Source of the DNA: Geminicoccus harenae | Lineage (GTDB): Bacteria; Pseudomonadota; Alphaproteobacteria; Geminicoccales; Geminicoccaceae | Direction: 5' to 3' | Assembly (NCBI RefSeq): GCF_019800005.1 | Contig: NZ_JABGCL010000012.1 | Location: 1-64,000 of the forward strand | DNA length: 64,000 bases | Shown here: one piece after another, positions 24,562-31,980 of the stretch | Layout of the letters: every line of letters starts with the position of its first letter | Position numbering within the stretch: the stretch's first letter is position 1 | Notes under the pieces: generated by a model | The model's database searches: none | Told to the model about the DNA's origin: nothing | Seen by the model: only the letters and a program-made list of their open reading frames with translations | Program-made: the position numbers and the translations under genes

Positions 24562-24801
24562 ATGCTTTGTCCCTGCTGCCAGGCAGGTCTCCTGCGCGCC
24601 GACAGCGTCACCATGGCCATCCGGCGCGATGGCCAGTTGGTGACGCACGTGCAGGTGCCCGCCTGGCGCTGCCGGAACTGCGGCGAGCAGAGCTTTGCCG
24701 ACGAGGTGATCGAGGAAGCGGTCGCCGCCCTGGAAGAGCATAGCGAGGCGGGCGACGAGATCGTGCTGATCGATGAGGGCAGGGCGGCGGGCTCGGCCTA
24801 G
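24562..24801 (+). CDS. YgiT-type zinc finger protein
   Basis: A 79-residue protein. MLCPCCQAGLLR and PAWRCRNCGEQSF provide the four zinc cysteines of the YgiT/MqsA N-terminal zinc domain. The second half (DEVIEEAVAALEEHSE) is helical and acidic; there is no XRE DNA-binding domain as in MqsA. Such single-domain proteins often accompany a small toxin (BrnT, RelE or MqsR-like), but none is adjacent: iolE is 4 bp upstream and the OsmC gene converges, overlapping by 4 bp. Either an orphan antitoxin fragment or a zinc protein with its own role. Confidence 0.75.
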   Translation: MLCPCCQAGLLRADSVTMAIRRDGQLVTHVQVPAWRCRNCGEQSFADEVIEEAVAALEEHSEAGDEIVLIDEGRAAGSA

Positions 24802-25382
24802 CGGGCGCCCACCGAAACGTTGGCCAGCGCACCGCGTGACGTGAGCTTCGGGTTGAGGCTGATCGCGTTGGTGACGTTCCAGCGATTGGGCGACGTTCTG
24901 ACGACCGCGTCGTGGATCTGCTCGAACTGCTCCCGCGTGAAGTCACCATCCATGATGACGTCATAGTCGATGGTGTCATAGCCGGGCTTCGCTTCATCCC
25001 CGATGCCGAGGAACCCGCGGAGATCGAGGGCACCTGACGTGCGGATCGTAAGTGATCTGATCGGCACGCCCATCGCCGCTGCCGTCGCGACGATCCCGAC
25101 GGTCATGCACGCATTCAGCGCCGCGAGGAGCAGTTCCTGAGGGTTGGGCGCGGAATTCGAGCCGAGCAGTTCGGCCGGTTCATCCGCCGCGATCTGAAAC
25201 GCGCGATCGATCCGCGTCCCGGCGAGTTCGTAGCCCGCAACCTTCGTGACGGATTTCGTACCGCCCCGCCACTCGGTCGCGACCTCGAAGCGAACGGCGC
25301 CCTTGTCCGGCGCGGCCTCTATCTCCTGGGCGAACTCGGCAAGAGCCGCCGTGTCGATGCCGTTCAACACTGACGCAGTCAT
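24798..25382 (-). CDS. OsmC family protein
   Basis: A 194-residue OsmC/Ohr-fold protein of the longer YhfA-like type. The central helix NPQELLLAALNACMTVGIVA carries one redox Cys (Cys92 region); the second peroxidatic Cys of Ohr is not obvious, so thiol peroxidase activity is uncertain. FLGIGDEAKPGYDTIDYDV is the second half of the fold. Base composition is lower in GC than the iol genes beside it, and it is followed (upstream on this strand) by the old-yellow-enzyme gene, with a 14-bp inverted repeat between them. Likely role: detoxification of electrophiles or peroxides. Confidence 0.8.
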   Translation of the reverse strand: MTASVLNGIDTAALAEFAQEIEAAPDKGAVRFEVATEWRGGTKSVTKVAGYELAGTRIDRAFQIAADEPAELLGSNSAPNPQELLLAALNACMTVGIVATAAAMGVPIRSLTIRTSGALDLRGFLGIGDEAKPGYDTIDYDVIMDGDFTREQFEQIHDAVVRTSPNRWNVTNAISLNPKLTSRGALANVSVGAR

Positions 25383-25465
25383 ATCGTCTTTCCTTGGCTA
25401 TCCAGCAGCTCGTTCAAGCTGGTCATTCGTGCTTCTTCGCCTCGGGTGTCCGTTTCTGCCTGGCC

Positions 25466-25508
25466 CCTGCCGGCGCCGGCCACCCCAAGAGCGACCGGCG
25501 CCGGCAGG
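25466..25508. repeat. 14-bp perfect inverted repeat between nemA-like and osmC-like genes
   Basis: CCTGCCGGCGCCGG (25466-25479) pairs perfectly with CCGGCGCCGGCAGG (25495-25508) around a 15-nt loop. It lies just after the stop of the old-yellow-enzyme gene (minus strand). No T-run follows, so a rho-independent terminator is unproven; it could be a processing or mRNA-stabilising hairpin in an operon. It is much more GC-rich than its surroundings. Confidence 0.6.
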
Positions 25509-25540
25509 ATCTGACGACCAGCAGGCCGGATGAAACCGAG

Positions 25541-26686
25541 CTATGCGAATGAAGTCTGCAGGGACTGCACGACGGCATCCTGCAGGAACGGGTAGTCCGT
25601 GTAGCCCTGCCGCTCACCGCCATAGAAGGTCGCGCGCACATGCTGATTGAGGGGCGCGTTGCGCCGCAGGCGCTCGGGCAGATCCGGATTGGCAATGAAG
25701 GATCGGCCGAAGGCGATCGCGTCGGCCTTGCCCGACCTCAGGGCTTCACGCGCCGAGCGAGGGGTGAAGCCACCTGCCGACAAGACGTGGCCGCCAAACC
25801 AGTCTTTGAACAGCGCGGCAACGTCCGGGGCGTCCATGTTGAGCGGCTTTTCGTCGTCGGTGAAATCCGCTCTCGGTTCAATGAGATGGAGATAGGCGAG
25901 ATCGAGCTTTCCGAGCTCCGAGATCAAGTACGTCCAGAGGCGGATCCCGTCGTCATCGAACATGCCCAGAATGTTGCTCCACGGCGAGAGGCGCACGCCC
26001 ACACGCTCGGCGCCGATCGCATCGGCAACGGCGCGAACGACCTCGAGGGGGAACCGAGCCCGGTTCTCCATTGATCCGCCATACCGGTCGGCTCGCCGGT
26101 TGCTCCCGCTGTGCAGGAACTGATCGAGCAGGTAGCCATTGGCGCCATGGACTTCGACGCCATCGAATCCTGCGGTTCGGGCATTCAGGGCGGCTTGCAC
26201 GAAGTCGGCCTGAACGGCCCTCATTTCATCGATGCTCAGGGCGCGGGGCGTCTCGAAGAGTACGTTGTTCCCGGCCGCATCCACGTGCTCCCCGGGAGCG
26301 GCGATCGCTGAAGGCGCAACAGGGAGGCCATGCCCTGGCTGAAAGGACGAGTGCGACACCCGGCCGACATGCCAGATCTGATTGACGATCACGCCGCCCT
26401 TGGCATGGACGGCATCGGTGACGCCGTTCCAGCCTTCGATCTGGGCTGCCGTGAAGATGCCAGGAACCCGGTGATAGCCATGCGCCTGCGGGTTGATGTC
26501 CGTCGCTTCGGTGATCTGGAGCCCGCCCTCGCTGGCACGTTGCGCATAATATTCGGCGTTCAGGGCGCCTGGGACATTCCCGGGCAGTTGCGCACGCATC
26601 CGCGTCAGAGGCGCCATCACGACCCGGTGCTTCAGCTTCAGAGCGCCCAGGGTGAGCGGATGGAACAAGGGATCTTCCGTGAACAT
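25541..26686 (-). CDS. nemA: Alkene reductase, old yellow enzyme family (NemA-like)
   Basis: A 381-residue FMN-dependent NADPH ene-reductase. PLFHPLTLGALKLKHRVVMA opens the barrel and APLTRMRA contacts FMN. NQIWHVGRVSH and VEVHGANGYLLDQFLH hold the substrate-binding His and Asn pair, with SGSNRRADRYGGSMENRARF following. LSAGGFT and AIAFGRSFIANPDLP complete the FMN site. It reduces activated C=C bonds, nitrate esters or N-ethylmaleimide. It is divergent from a LysR gene, with an operator-like repeat between, which suggests inducible control by that LysR. GC content and third-position use are lower than in flanking genes. Confidence 0.9.
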   Translation of the reverse strand: MFTEDPLFHPLTLGALKLKHRVVMAPLTRMRAQLPGNVPGALNAEYYAQRASEGGLQITEATDINPQAHGYHRVPGIFTAAQIEGWNGVTDAVHAKGGVIVNQIWHVGRVSHSSFQPGHGLPVAPSAIAAPGEHVDAAGNNVLFETPRALSIDEMRAVQADFVQAALNARTAGFDGVEVHGANGYLLDQFLHSGSNRRADRYGGSMENRARFPLEVVRAVADAIGAERVGVRLSPWSNILGMFDDDGIRLWTYLISELGKLDLAYLHLIEPRADFTDDEKPLNMDAPDVAALFKDWFGGHVLSAGGFTPRSAREALRSGKADAIAFGRSFIANPDLPERLRRNAPLNQHVRATFYGGERQGYTDYPFLQDAVVQSLQTSFA

Positions 26687-26768
26687 GTCGAACGTCTCCG
26701 GTTCAAGTTCACAGAAAAACTATGGTGTAACGCCAGCCGTTGATATATGCGCCAGTAGTGAAGCTAGA

Positions 26769-26783
26769 TAACGTTATTCGTTA
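26769..26783. promoter_or_regulatory. Inverted repeat TAACG-N5-CGTTA in the nemA/LysR divergent gap
   Basis: TAACGTTATTCGTTA lies 8 bp before the LysR start, in the AT-rich 104-bp gap between the divergent nemA-like and LysR genes. The dyad and T...A ends suit a LysR-type autoregulatory operator. No promoter hexamers were assigned. Confidence 0.45.
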
Positions 26784-26790
26784 GAAAAGC

Positions 26791-27684
26791 ATGGATACGG
26801 ATTGCTTGCAGGTATTCCTGAGCGCAGCACGCCGGGGCAGCCTGTCTGGCGCGGCACGGCATCTCAAGCTCACCCCCATGTCCGCGAGCCGACGCCTGGC
26901 CGCACTGGAACAAGAGTTGGGCGTGCGCCTGTTCAACCGGACGTCACGCGCCATCGCCCTGACGCCGGAGGGGGAAGCTTTCTTGCCATTCGCGGCGGAA
27001 ATGATCGAGATGAGCGAGGAAGCGCGTGCCACCCTCGCACCATCGGCCAAGGGCGCTGCTGGACTCCTGCGCATCACCGCGCCGATCACGGTCGGCCGAA
27101 AATTGATCATGCCTGTCGTGGAGGAACTGCTGCAGTCCAATCCAAATCTTCGCATCGACCTAGAAATGACTGATGCCATAGTCGATATCGTGGCTGCTGG
27201 CATCGATGTCGCGATCAGGATCGCACCATTGAAAGACAGTACGCTCGTCGCCAGGAAGATTATGGACAATCCGAAGTTCGTCTACGCATCGCCATCATAT
27301 CTGGCGAGCATGGGAACGCCGAAGACGATAGATGATCTCGAACATCATGAGTGCCTGACGTTCACGGACTTCACTCATTGGCATTTTGTCGTCGATGGGC
27401 AGGAACGGTCGGTACGGGTTGCCGGTCGCTTCTCATCGAGCGGCGTTGATGGCTTTCTCTCGGCCTGCGTCGCAGGGCTCGGCCTGGCGCAACTGTCGGC
27501 ATGGGACGTGAAGGAGGAACTGGCGAGCGGCCGGCTGGTGACTGTCCCCTTGGATGGTGCGCAACCGCGCGATCTCTCCCTCTGGGCGGTGTTTCCTTCG
27601 AAGCGGATGATGCTGCCAAAGCTTCGGCTATTTCTCCGAAAGTTCGAGCAAAGCGTGGAAAAGCGGCCGGCCAGCAGGCAATAG
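26791..27684 (+). CDS. LysR family transcriptional regulator
   Basis: A 297-residue regulator. The N-terminal winged helix reads CLQVFLSAARRGSLSGAARH, LKLTPMSASRRLAALEQELG and VRLFNRTSRAIALTPEG. The C-terminal two-lobed effector domain includes GLLRITAPITVGRKLIMPVV and SLWAVFPSKRMMLPKLRLFL, the subgroup that often controls a neighbouring reductase or quinone-responsive enzyme. It is transcribed away from the nemA-like gene, so nemA is the probable target and an electrophile the inducer. Lower GC than the surrounding chromosome. Confidence 0.9.
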   Translation: MDTDCLQVFLSAARRGSLSGAARHLKLTPMSASRRLAALEQELGVRLFNRTSRAIALTPEGEAFLPFAAEMIEMSEEARATLAPSAKGAAGLLRITAPITVGRKLIMPVVEELLQSNPNLRIDLEMTDAIVDIVAAGIDVAIRIAPLKDSTLVARKIMDNPKFVYASPSYLASMGTPKTIDDLEHHECLTFTDFTHWHFVVDGQERSVRVAGRFSSSGVDGFLSACVAGLGLAQLSAWDVKEELASGRLVTVPLDGAQPRDLSLWAVFPSKRMMLPKLRLFLRKFEQSVEKRPASRQ

Positions 27685-27693
27685 CCTGTATCG

Positions 27694-27780
27694 TCAGGGA
27701 CGCCGGGGCCTGCCCTGGGCGAGACTGAAGGCGACGGCCCGACCGGCACCATCTGCAATCACACAGGCCTTGGTGGAGTC
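27694..27780 (-). pseudogene. Relic of an IS5-family transposase (OrfB fragment)
   Basis: On the minus strand, 27780 to 27694 reads DSTKACVIADGAGRAVAFSL then AQGRPRRP and stop. This resembles the OrfB segment RTSKVHCLADDRGRPVAFAL present in the IS at the start of this window. No start, no catalytic residues and no ends remain. It marks the right edge of the lower-GC block 24.8-27.7 kb. Confidence 0.45.
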
Positions 27781-27823
27781 GGGCTGAAGCCCGATCCTCG
27801 GAGAGATGTCAGCAAAGCTGACA
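27779..27823. repeat. Two small hairpins downstream of the LysR gene
   Basis: TCGGGCT-GA-AGCCCGA (27779-27794) and TGTCAGC-AAA-GCTGACA (27807-27823) are perfect 7-bp stems in the 229-bp gap between the convergent LysR and SDR genes. Neither has a T-run. They could terminate transcription or be leftovers of insertion-sequence ends. Confidence 0.35.
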
Positions 27824-27913
27824 GGAGCCGCCACGGGGGCCAGCCAAGAGCTTCACCCGTTGCGCGTCGGATTCCCTCGTCCCGGGAGCTAACGGACCCT
27901 GGCCGGCCCCGAC

Positions 27914-28711
27914 TCAGCGCAGCGTATAGCCGCCGTCCACCACCATCTCCTCGCCGGTGGTGAAGGTCGAGGCGTCCGAGGCGAGGTAGACGGTGGCCGC
28001 CCCCAGCTCCTCGACCGTGCCGAACCGGTTCTGCACCGACGGGCCGATCCAGTGCTGCTTCACCATCTCGCCGTGCTTCTCGATGATGGGGTCGACCAGC
28101 TCGGTGTGGATGTAGCCCGGCACCAGCACGTTGACCCGGATGTTGTGCGGCGCCCATTCCACCGCCAGGCACTTGGTCAGCAGGTGCACGCCGGCCTTGG
28201 CGGCGTTGTAGTGCGCCTGCTTTTGCGGGAAGTTGACGATCTTGGCCGAGAGCGAGCCGACATTCACGATGACGCCGCGTTTCTGCCGGATCATCCGCCG
28301 GCCCACCGCCTGGCAGCACAGGAACACCGAGGTGAGGTTCATGCGGATCATCCGCTCCCACTCGGCCTCGGTCATGTCCTCGGCGGCGGCGTTGTGCGCG
28401 ATCCCGGCGTTGTTGATCAGGATGTCGATCTCGCCGAAGCGCCGCTCCGCTTCCTCGGCCATGCGCTGCACGTCGGCGCTGACGCTGACATCGGCCTGCT
28501 GGACATAGGAGCCGGTGCGGCCCATCGCCTGCACCTCGGCCAGCACCTGCTCGGCGCGGTCCTTCGCCTTCTCGTAGACGATCGCCACGTCCGCACCCGC
28601 TTCGGCCAGCGCCAGCACGATGCCGCGGCCGATCCCGCGGCCACCGCCGGTCACGATCGCCTTCTTCCCGTCGAGCCTGAAACGGTCGAGAACCGGTTTG
28701 CCGCTGGCCAT
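27914..28711 (-). CDS. Short-chain dehydrogenase/reductase (3-oxoacyl-ACP-reductase-like)
   Basis: A 265-residue classical SDR. NAD(P) loop KKAIVTGGGRGIGRGIVLAL, NNAGIAHNA, catalytic Ser in NVGSLSAKI, and HYNAAKAGVHLLTK with Tyr and Lys. VNVLVPGYIHTELVDP and the final TTGEEMVVDGGYTLR are typical of polyol or sugar dehydrogenases. Substrate unknown. The ATG at 28711 follows a GGGGGAGG site; the open frame upstream to 28768 is not conserved. The nearest same-strand partner is none; DedA diverges upstream. Confidence 0.85.
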   Translation of the reverse strand: MASGKPVLDRFRLDGKKAIVTGGGRGIGRGIVLALAEAGADVAIVYEKAKDRAEQVLAEVQAMGRTGSYVQQADVSVSADVQRMAEEAERRFGEIDILINNAGIAHNAAAEDMTEAEWERMIRMNLTSVFLCCQAVGRRMIRQKRGVIVNVGSLSAKIVNFPQKQAHYNAAKAGVHLLTKCLAVEWAPHNIRVNVLVPGYIHTELVDPIIEKHGEMVKQHWIGPSVQNRFGTVEELGAATVYLASDASTFTTGEEMVVDGGYTLR

Positions 28712-28855
28712 GGACAAGGCACCTCCCCCTGGTGATCGTTGCGGCGGCATCTTGGCGACGCTTTCCATCCCAGGCGAGCCCCGAAGCGCGGTCCGTGACG
28801 GAGCCTCCGGTGCCCGAGGCCGTTGGGAAGGCGATCGCCTGAGCGGAGACCCTAG

Positions 28856-29461
28856 GTGTTTGACTGGACCACCGGCCTGATCGAGCAGAGCGGCTATGCC
28901 GGCATCGCATTCCTGATGCTCCTGGAGAACCTGTTTCCGCCGATCCCGTCGGAACTGATCATGCCGATGGCCGGCTACATGGCGGGCCAGGGCCGGCTGA
29001 GCCTAGTCGGCGTGATCCTCGCCGGCTGCGTGGGTTCCGTGCTGGGCGCCCTGTTCTGGTATTATGTCGGTCGTTGGGTCGGCCTCGAGCGGCTCAAGCG
29101 CTGGGCCGGCACGCATGGCCGCTGGCTGACGATCAGCCCGGACGAGGTCGACCAAGCCAAGCACTGGTTCGACCGCTATGCCGGCGTGTCCGTGTTCATC
29201 GGCCGGCTGATCCCGGCGATCCGTACCCTGATCTCGGTCCCGGCCGGCATCAGCGGCATGAACCTCGCAGCCTTTCTCGCCTGGTCGACGGTCGGCACCG
29301 CGCTGTGGACCACGTTCCTGGCCGGTGCCGGCTATTTCCTGGGCAGCCAGTTCGACCAGGTCGAGGCCTGGCTCAACCCGGTGTCGAACCTGGTGATCGC
29401 AGCACTGGTGCTGATCTATGCCTACCGGGTGATCACGTTCAAGCAGCCGGACACGCATTAG
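28856..29461 (+). CDS. DedA family membrane protein
   Basis: A 201-residue inner-membrane protein. Motifs are LLENLFPPIPSELIMPMAGY (24-43), with the family Glu and Pro residues, and FIGRLIPAIRTLISVPAGIS (117-136), which includes the essential Arg pair. Five or so hydrophobic helices. DedA proteins move undecaprenyl phosphate or other lipids and support proton-motive-force and peptide resistance. GTG start after GGAGACCCTAG. The PAP2 phosphatase gene begins 3 bp after the stop, and together they could handle lipid-carrier phosphates. Confidence 0.88.
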   Translation: MFDWTTGLIEQSGYAGIAFLMLLENLFPPIPSELIMPMAGYMAGQGRLSLVGVILAGCVGSVLGALFWYYVGRWVGLERLKRWAGTHGRWLTISPDEVDQAKHWFDRYAGVSVFIGRLIPAIRTLISVPAGISGMNLAAFLAWSTVGTALWTTFLAGAGYFLGSQFDQVEAWLNPVSNLVIAALVLIYAYRVITFKQPDTH

Positions 29462-29464
29462 AGC

Positions 29465-30199
29465 ATGGCCTGGACGAGTGCCCGCATGCCGGAGCCGGGC
29501 TTCCTCGCGAGGCTCGGCCGCTATGAATTCGCGCTGCTGGGCTCGCTGTGCGCCATCGCGGCGATCTTGTTGCTGTTCGGCCTGGTCACTGAGGAGGCCC
29601 TGGAGGGCGATGCCGCGGCGTTCGACCGGGGCATTCTCCTGGCGCTGCGCAATCCGGCCGACCCCGCCGACCCGATCGGGCCGGCCTGGCTCGAGCGGGC
29701 CGCTGCCGACATCACCGCGCTGGGCGGTGTTCCCGTGCTGGCCCTGGTCACGCTCGTCGCCACCGGCTTCCTCCTGATCATCCGGCGCCGGGCGATCGCG
29801 CTTCTGGTGCTGCTCTCGGCCGCCGGCGGCACGGCGGTCTCGTTCGGGCTGAAACTGTTCTTTTCCCGGGTGCGCCCGGACCTGGTGCCGCATCAGGTCG
29901 ACGTGTTCACCTCCAGCTTCCCCAGCAGCCATGCGATGATGTCGGCGATGATCTACCTGACCCTGGGCGCGCTGCTGGCGCGGGTGCAGAAGCAGCGCCG
30001 GATCAAGGCCTACATCATGATGGTGTCGGTGCTGCTCGCGGTCCTGATCGGCTCCAGTCGGGTCTATTTGGGCGTCCACTGGCCCACCGACGTGCTGGCG
30101 GGCTGGATGGTGGGCTCCGCCTGGGCGATGCTGTGCGGCACGGTGGCCTGGTGGCTGCACCGCCGTGGCCATGATGTGGCGGGTCCCGCCCACGACTGA
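29465..30199 (+). CDS. PAP2-family lipid phosphatase
   Basis: A 244-residue membrane phosphatase. The three PAP2 motifs are all seen: KLFFSRVRP (KxxxxxxRP), PSSHAM (PSGH class) and [17 protein letters not shown] (SRxxxxxHxxxD). There are six hydrophobic segments with the active site on the periplasmic side. Likely substrates are phosphatidate, undecaprenyl or phosphatidylglycerol phosphates. It follows DedA with a 3-bp gap and so is in the same operon. ATG at 29465 or 29486 ([15 protein letters not shown]). Confidence 0.87.
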   Translation: MAWTSARMPEPGFLARLGRYEFALLGSLCAIAAILLLFGLVTEEALEGDAAAFDRGILLALRNPADPADPIGPAWLERAAADITALGGVPVLALVTLVATGFLLIIRRRAIALLVLLSAAGGTAVSFGLKLFFSRVRPDLVPHQVDVFTSSFPSSHAMMSAMIYLTLGALLARVQKQRRIKAYIMMVSVLLAVLIGSSRVYLGVHWPTDVLAGWMVGSAWAMLCGTVAWWLHRRGHDVAGPAHD

Positions 30200-30225
30200 C
30201 AGCGACAGCAGACAGGAGACCGCCG

Positions 30226-31215
30226 GTGCGCGTCGCCGTGTTCAGCACCAAACCCTATGACCGCCGCTTCTTGTCAGCCGCCAATCGCGACGAAGGCCAC
30301 GAGCTGATCTTCCTGGAAGCTCGGCTGTCGCCCGAGACCGCGCGGCTGGCGGCCGGAGCGGAGGTCGTGTGCGCCTTCGTGAACGACGATCTCGGCCGAC
30401 CGGTGATCGAGGCGCTCGGCCAGCACGGGATCCGGCTGGTCGCGTTGCGCTCCGCGGGCTTCAACCATGTCGATCTCGCCGCGGCTGCCGGCCACGGGAT
30501 CAGGGTCGGCCGCGTGCCGGCCTACTCGCCCCATGCGGTGGCCGAGCATACCGTGGCCCTGATCCTGACGCTGAACCGCAAGACCCACCGCGCCTATAAC
30601 CGCGTCCGCGAGGGCAACTTCACCCTGGACGGGCTGATGGGCTTCGATCTCGTCGGCAAGACGGTGGGCATCGTCGGCAGCGGCAAGATCGGCGTGGCGC
30701 TGGCCCGGATCATGGCCGGGTTCGGCTGCACGATCCTGGCGCACGATCCCTACCCGTCCGCCGAATGCGAGGCACTGGGCGTCCGCTTCGTCGGGACCGA
30801 GGAACTGCTCGGCAGCAGCGACATCATCAGCCTGCACTGCCCGCTCACGCCGCAGACCCACCACCTGATCGACGCCCGGGCGATCGCCGCCATGAAGCCT
30901 GGCGTCATGCTGATCAACACCAGCCGGGGTGCCGTGATCGACACCCGGGCGGTGATCCAGGGGCTGAAATCCGGGGCGATCGGCAGCCTCGGCCTCGACG
31001 TGTACGAGGAGGAGGAGCAGCTGTTCTTCGAGGACCGCTCGGACCGGATCATCCCGGACGACCAGTTCGCCCGGCTGCTCACCTTCCCCAACGTCCTGAT
31101 CACCGGCCATCAGGCCTTCTTCACCGAGGAGGCGCTTTCGGCCATCGCCGAGACCACGATCGGCAACATCACGGCGTTCGAGACGACGGGTGCTCCGCTC
31201 CACGAGGTGCCCTAG
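30226..31215 (+). CDS. D-2-hydroxyacid dehydrogenase (D-lactate dehydrogenase type)
   Basis: A 329-residue NAD-dependent dehydrogenase of the LdhA group. It begins [14 protein letters not shown]. The Rossmann motif is [19 protein letters not shown]. Catalytic Arg is in [14 protein letters not shown], Glu in [14 protein letters not shown] and His in [13 protein letters not shown]. The E-E-E-Q-LFFED stretch is diagnostic of fermentative D-lactate dehydrogenases. It interconverts pyruvate and D-lactate. GTG start with ACAGGAGAC 8 bp upstream; 26 bp after the PAP2 gene, so possibly cotranscribed. Confidence 0.9.
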   Translation: MRVAVFSTKPYDRRFLSAANRDEGHELIFLEARLSPETARLAAGAEVVCAFVNDDLGRPVIEALGQHGIRLVALRSAGFNHVDLAAAAGHGIRVGRVPAYSPHAVAEHTVALILTLNRKTHRAYNRVREGNFTLDGLMGFDLVGKTVGIVGSGKIGVALARIMAGFGCTILAHDPYPSAECEALGVRFVGTEELLGSSDIISLHCPLTPQTHHLIDARAIAAMKPGVMLINTSRGAVIDTRAVIQGLKSGAIGSLGLDVYEEEEQLFFEDRSDRIIPDDQFARLLTFPNVLITGHQAFFTEEALSAIAETTIGNITAFETTGAPLHEVP

Positions 31216-31322
31216 CCGCGACGATCCTGCCGCAGCGGTCGTTTTGGCAAGCGATCCAGATCACTGGTCGCATTCGGTCGGCCCGTGGCATGCTCCGCGT
31301 CATGATTTTTCGGGAAGCCGAC

Positions 31323-31955
31323 ATGGATGGCCGGGACACGGGATTTTCGGGCCTGCCCAGGCGGGGCTTGGTGGCAGGCATGCTGGCGGTTGCCGCCACC
31401 GGCGCGGATCCGGCCCGCGCACAGGTGGGGGGCATCGGCCATGTGCAGAGCCTGCGCGGCCAGGCCTTCGCCCAGAGCGGCCGGGTCCGCCGCCCGCTCG
31501 CTGTCCAGGCGCCGCTCTACCTGGGTGATCTCGTGCTGACCGGTGCGGATGCCCGGCTGCGCCTGCGCCTCGGCCGCCGCACCACCCTGGCGCTCGGCGC
31601 CAATGCCCGCCTGCGGATCGACCGCTTCGCGCTCGCCAGCGAGGCCGGCGGCTTCGACCTGCAGGCCGGCCCTCTGCTGCTCGAGCATGACGAGAACGGG
31701 CCCAGCATCGGGTCGACCGTGCAGAGCCCCTATGCCCTGATCGCGGTTCGCGGCACCCGGTTCTTCGCCGGCCCCAGCAACGACGTGTTCGGCGTGTTCG
31801 TCGCCACCGGCCGGGTTTCCGTGCAGGCGGCCGGGCAGAGCGTGCTGCTCGACCCAGGGGAGGGCACCAACATCCCCAGGCCCGGTGCGCCGCCGAGCCC
31901 GCCCATCCCGTGGGGCGCCGCCCGGATCCAGGCAGCGCTCGCCAGCGTCGAATGA
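31323..31955 (+). CDS. FecR-domain exported protein
   Basis: A 210-residue protein with a signal sequence carrying a twin arginine (LPRRGLVAGMLAVAAT, then DPARAQ), so Tat or Sec export is likely. The mature part is a FecR-type beta domain: GIGHVQSLRGQAFAQSG, LYLGDLVLTGADARLRLRLG, ALIAVRGTRFFAGPSND and VFVATGRVSVQAAG. These domains sit in the periplasm and are often encoded directly before CHASE2-cyclases, as here (26-bp gap), where they may present a ligand or tune the sensor. ATG at 31323 has GGGAAG upstream; an ATG at 31302 has no ribosome site. Confidence 0.8.
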   Translation: MDGRDTGFSGLPRRGLVAGMLAVAATGADPARAQVGGIGHVQSLRGQAFAQSGRVRRPLAVQAPLYLGDLVLTGADARLRLRLGRRTTLALGANARLRIDRFALASEAGGFDLQAGPLLLEHDENGPSIGSTVQSPYALIAVRGTRFFAGPSNDVFGVFVATGRVSVQAAGQSVLLDPGEGTNIPRPGAPPSPPIPWGAARIQAALASVE

Positions 31956-31980
31956 CCGGCGCCGCCCCAGCGCCTGGATC

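Noticed and set aside
22172..24801. Canonical toxin-antitoxin or XRE-COG2856 module
   Set aside because: There is no XRE domain in or next to the ImmA-like gene, and the zinc-finger gene has no toxin partner, so a standard module cannot be claimed.
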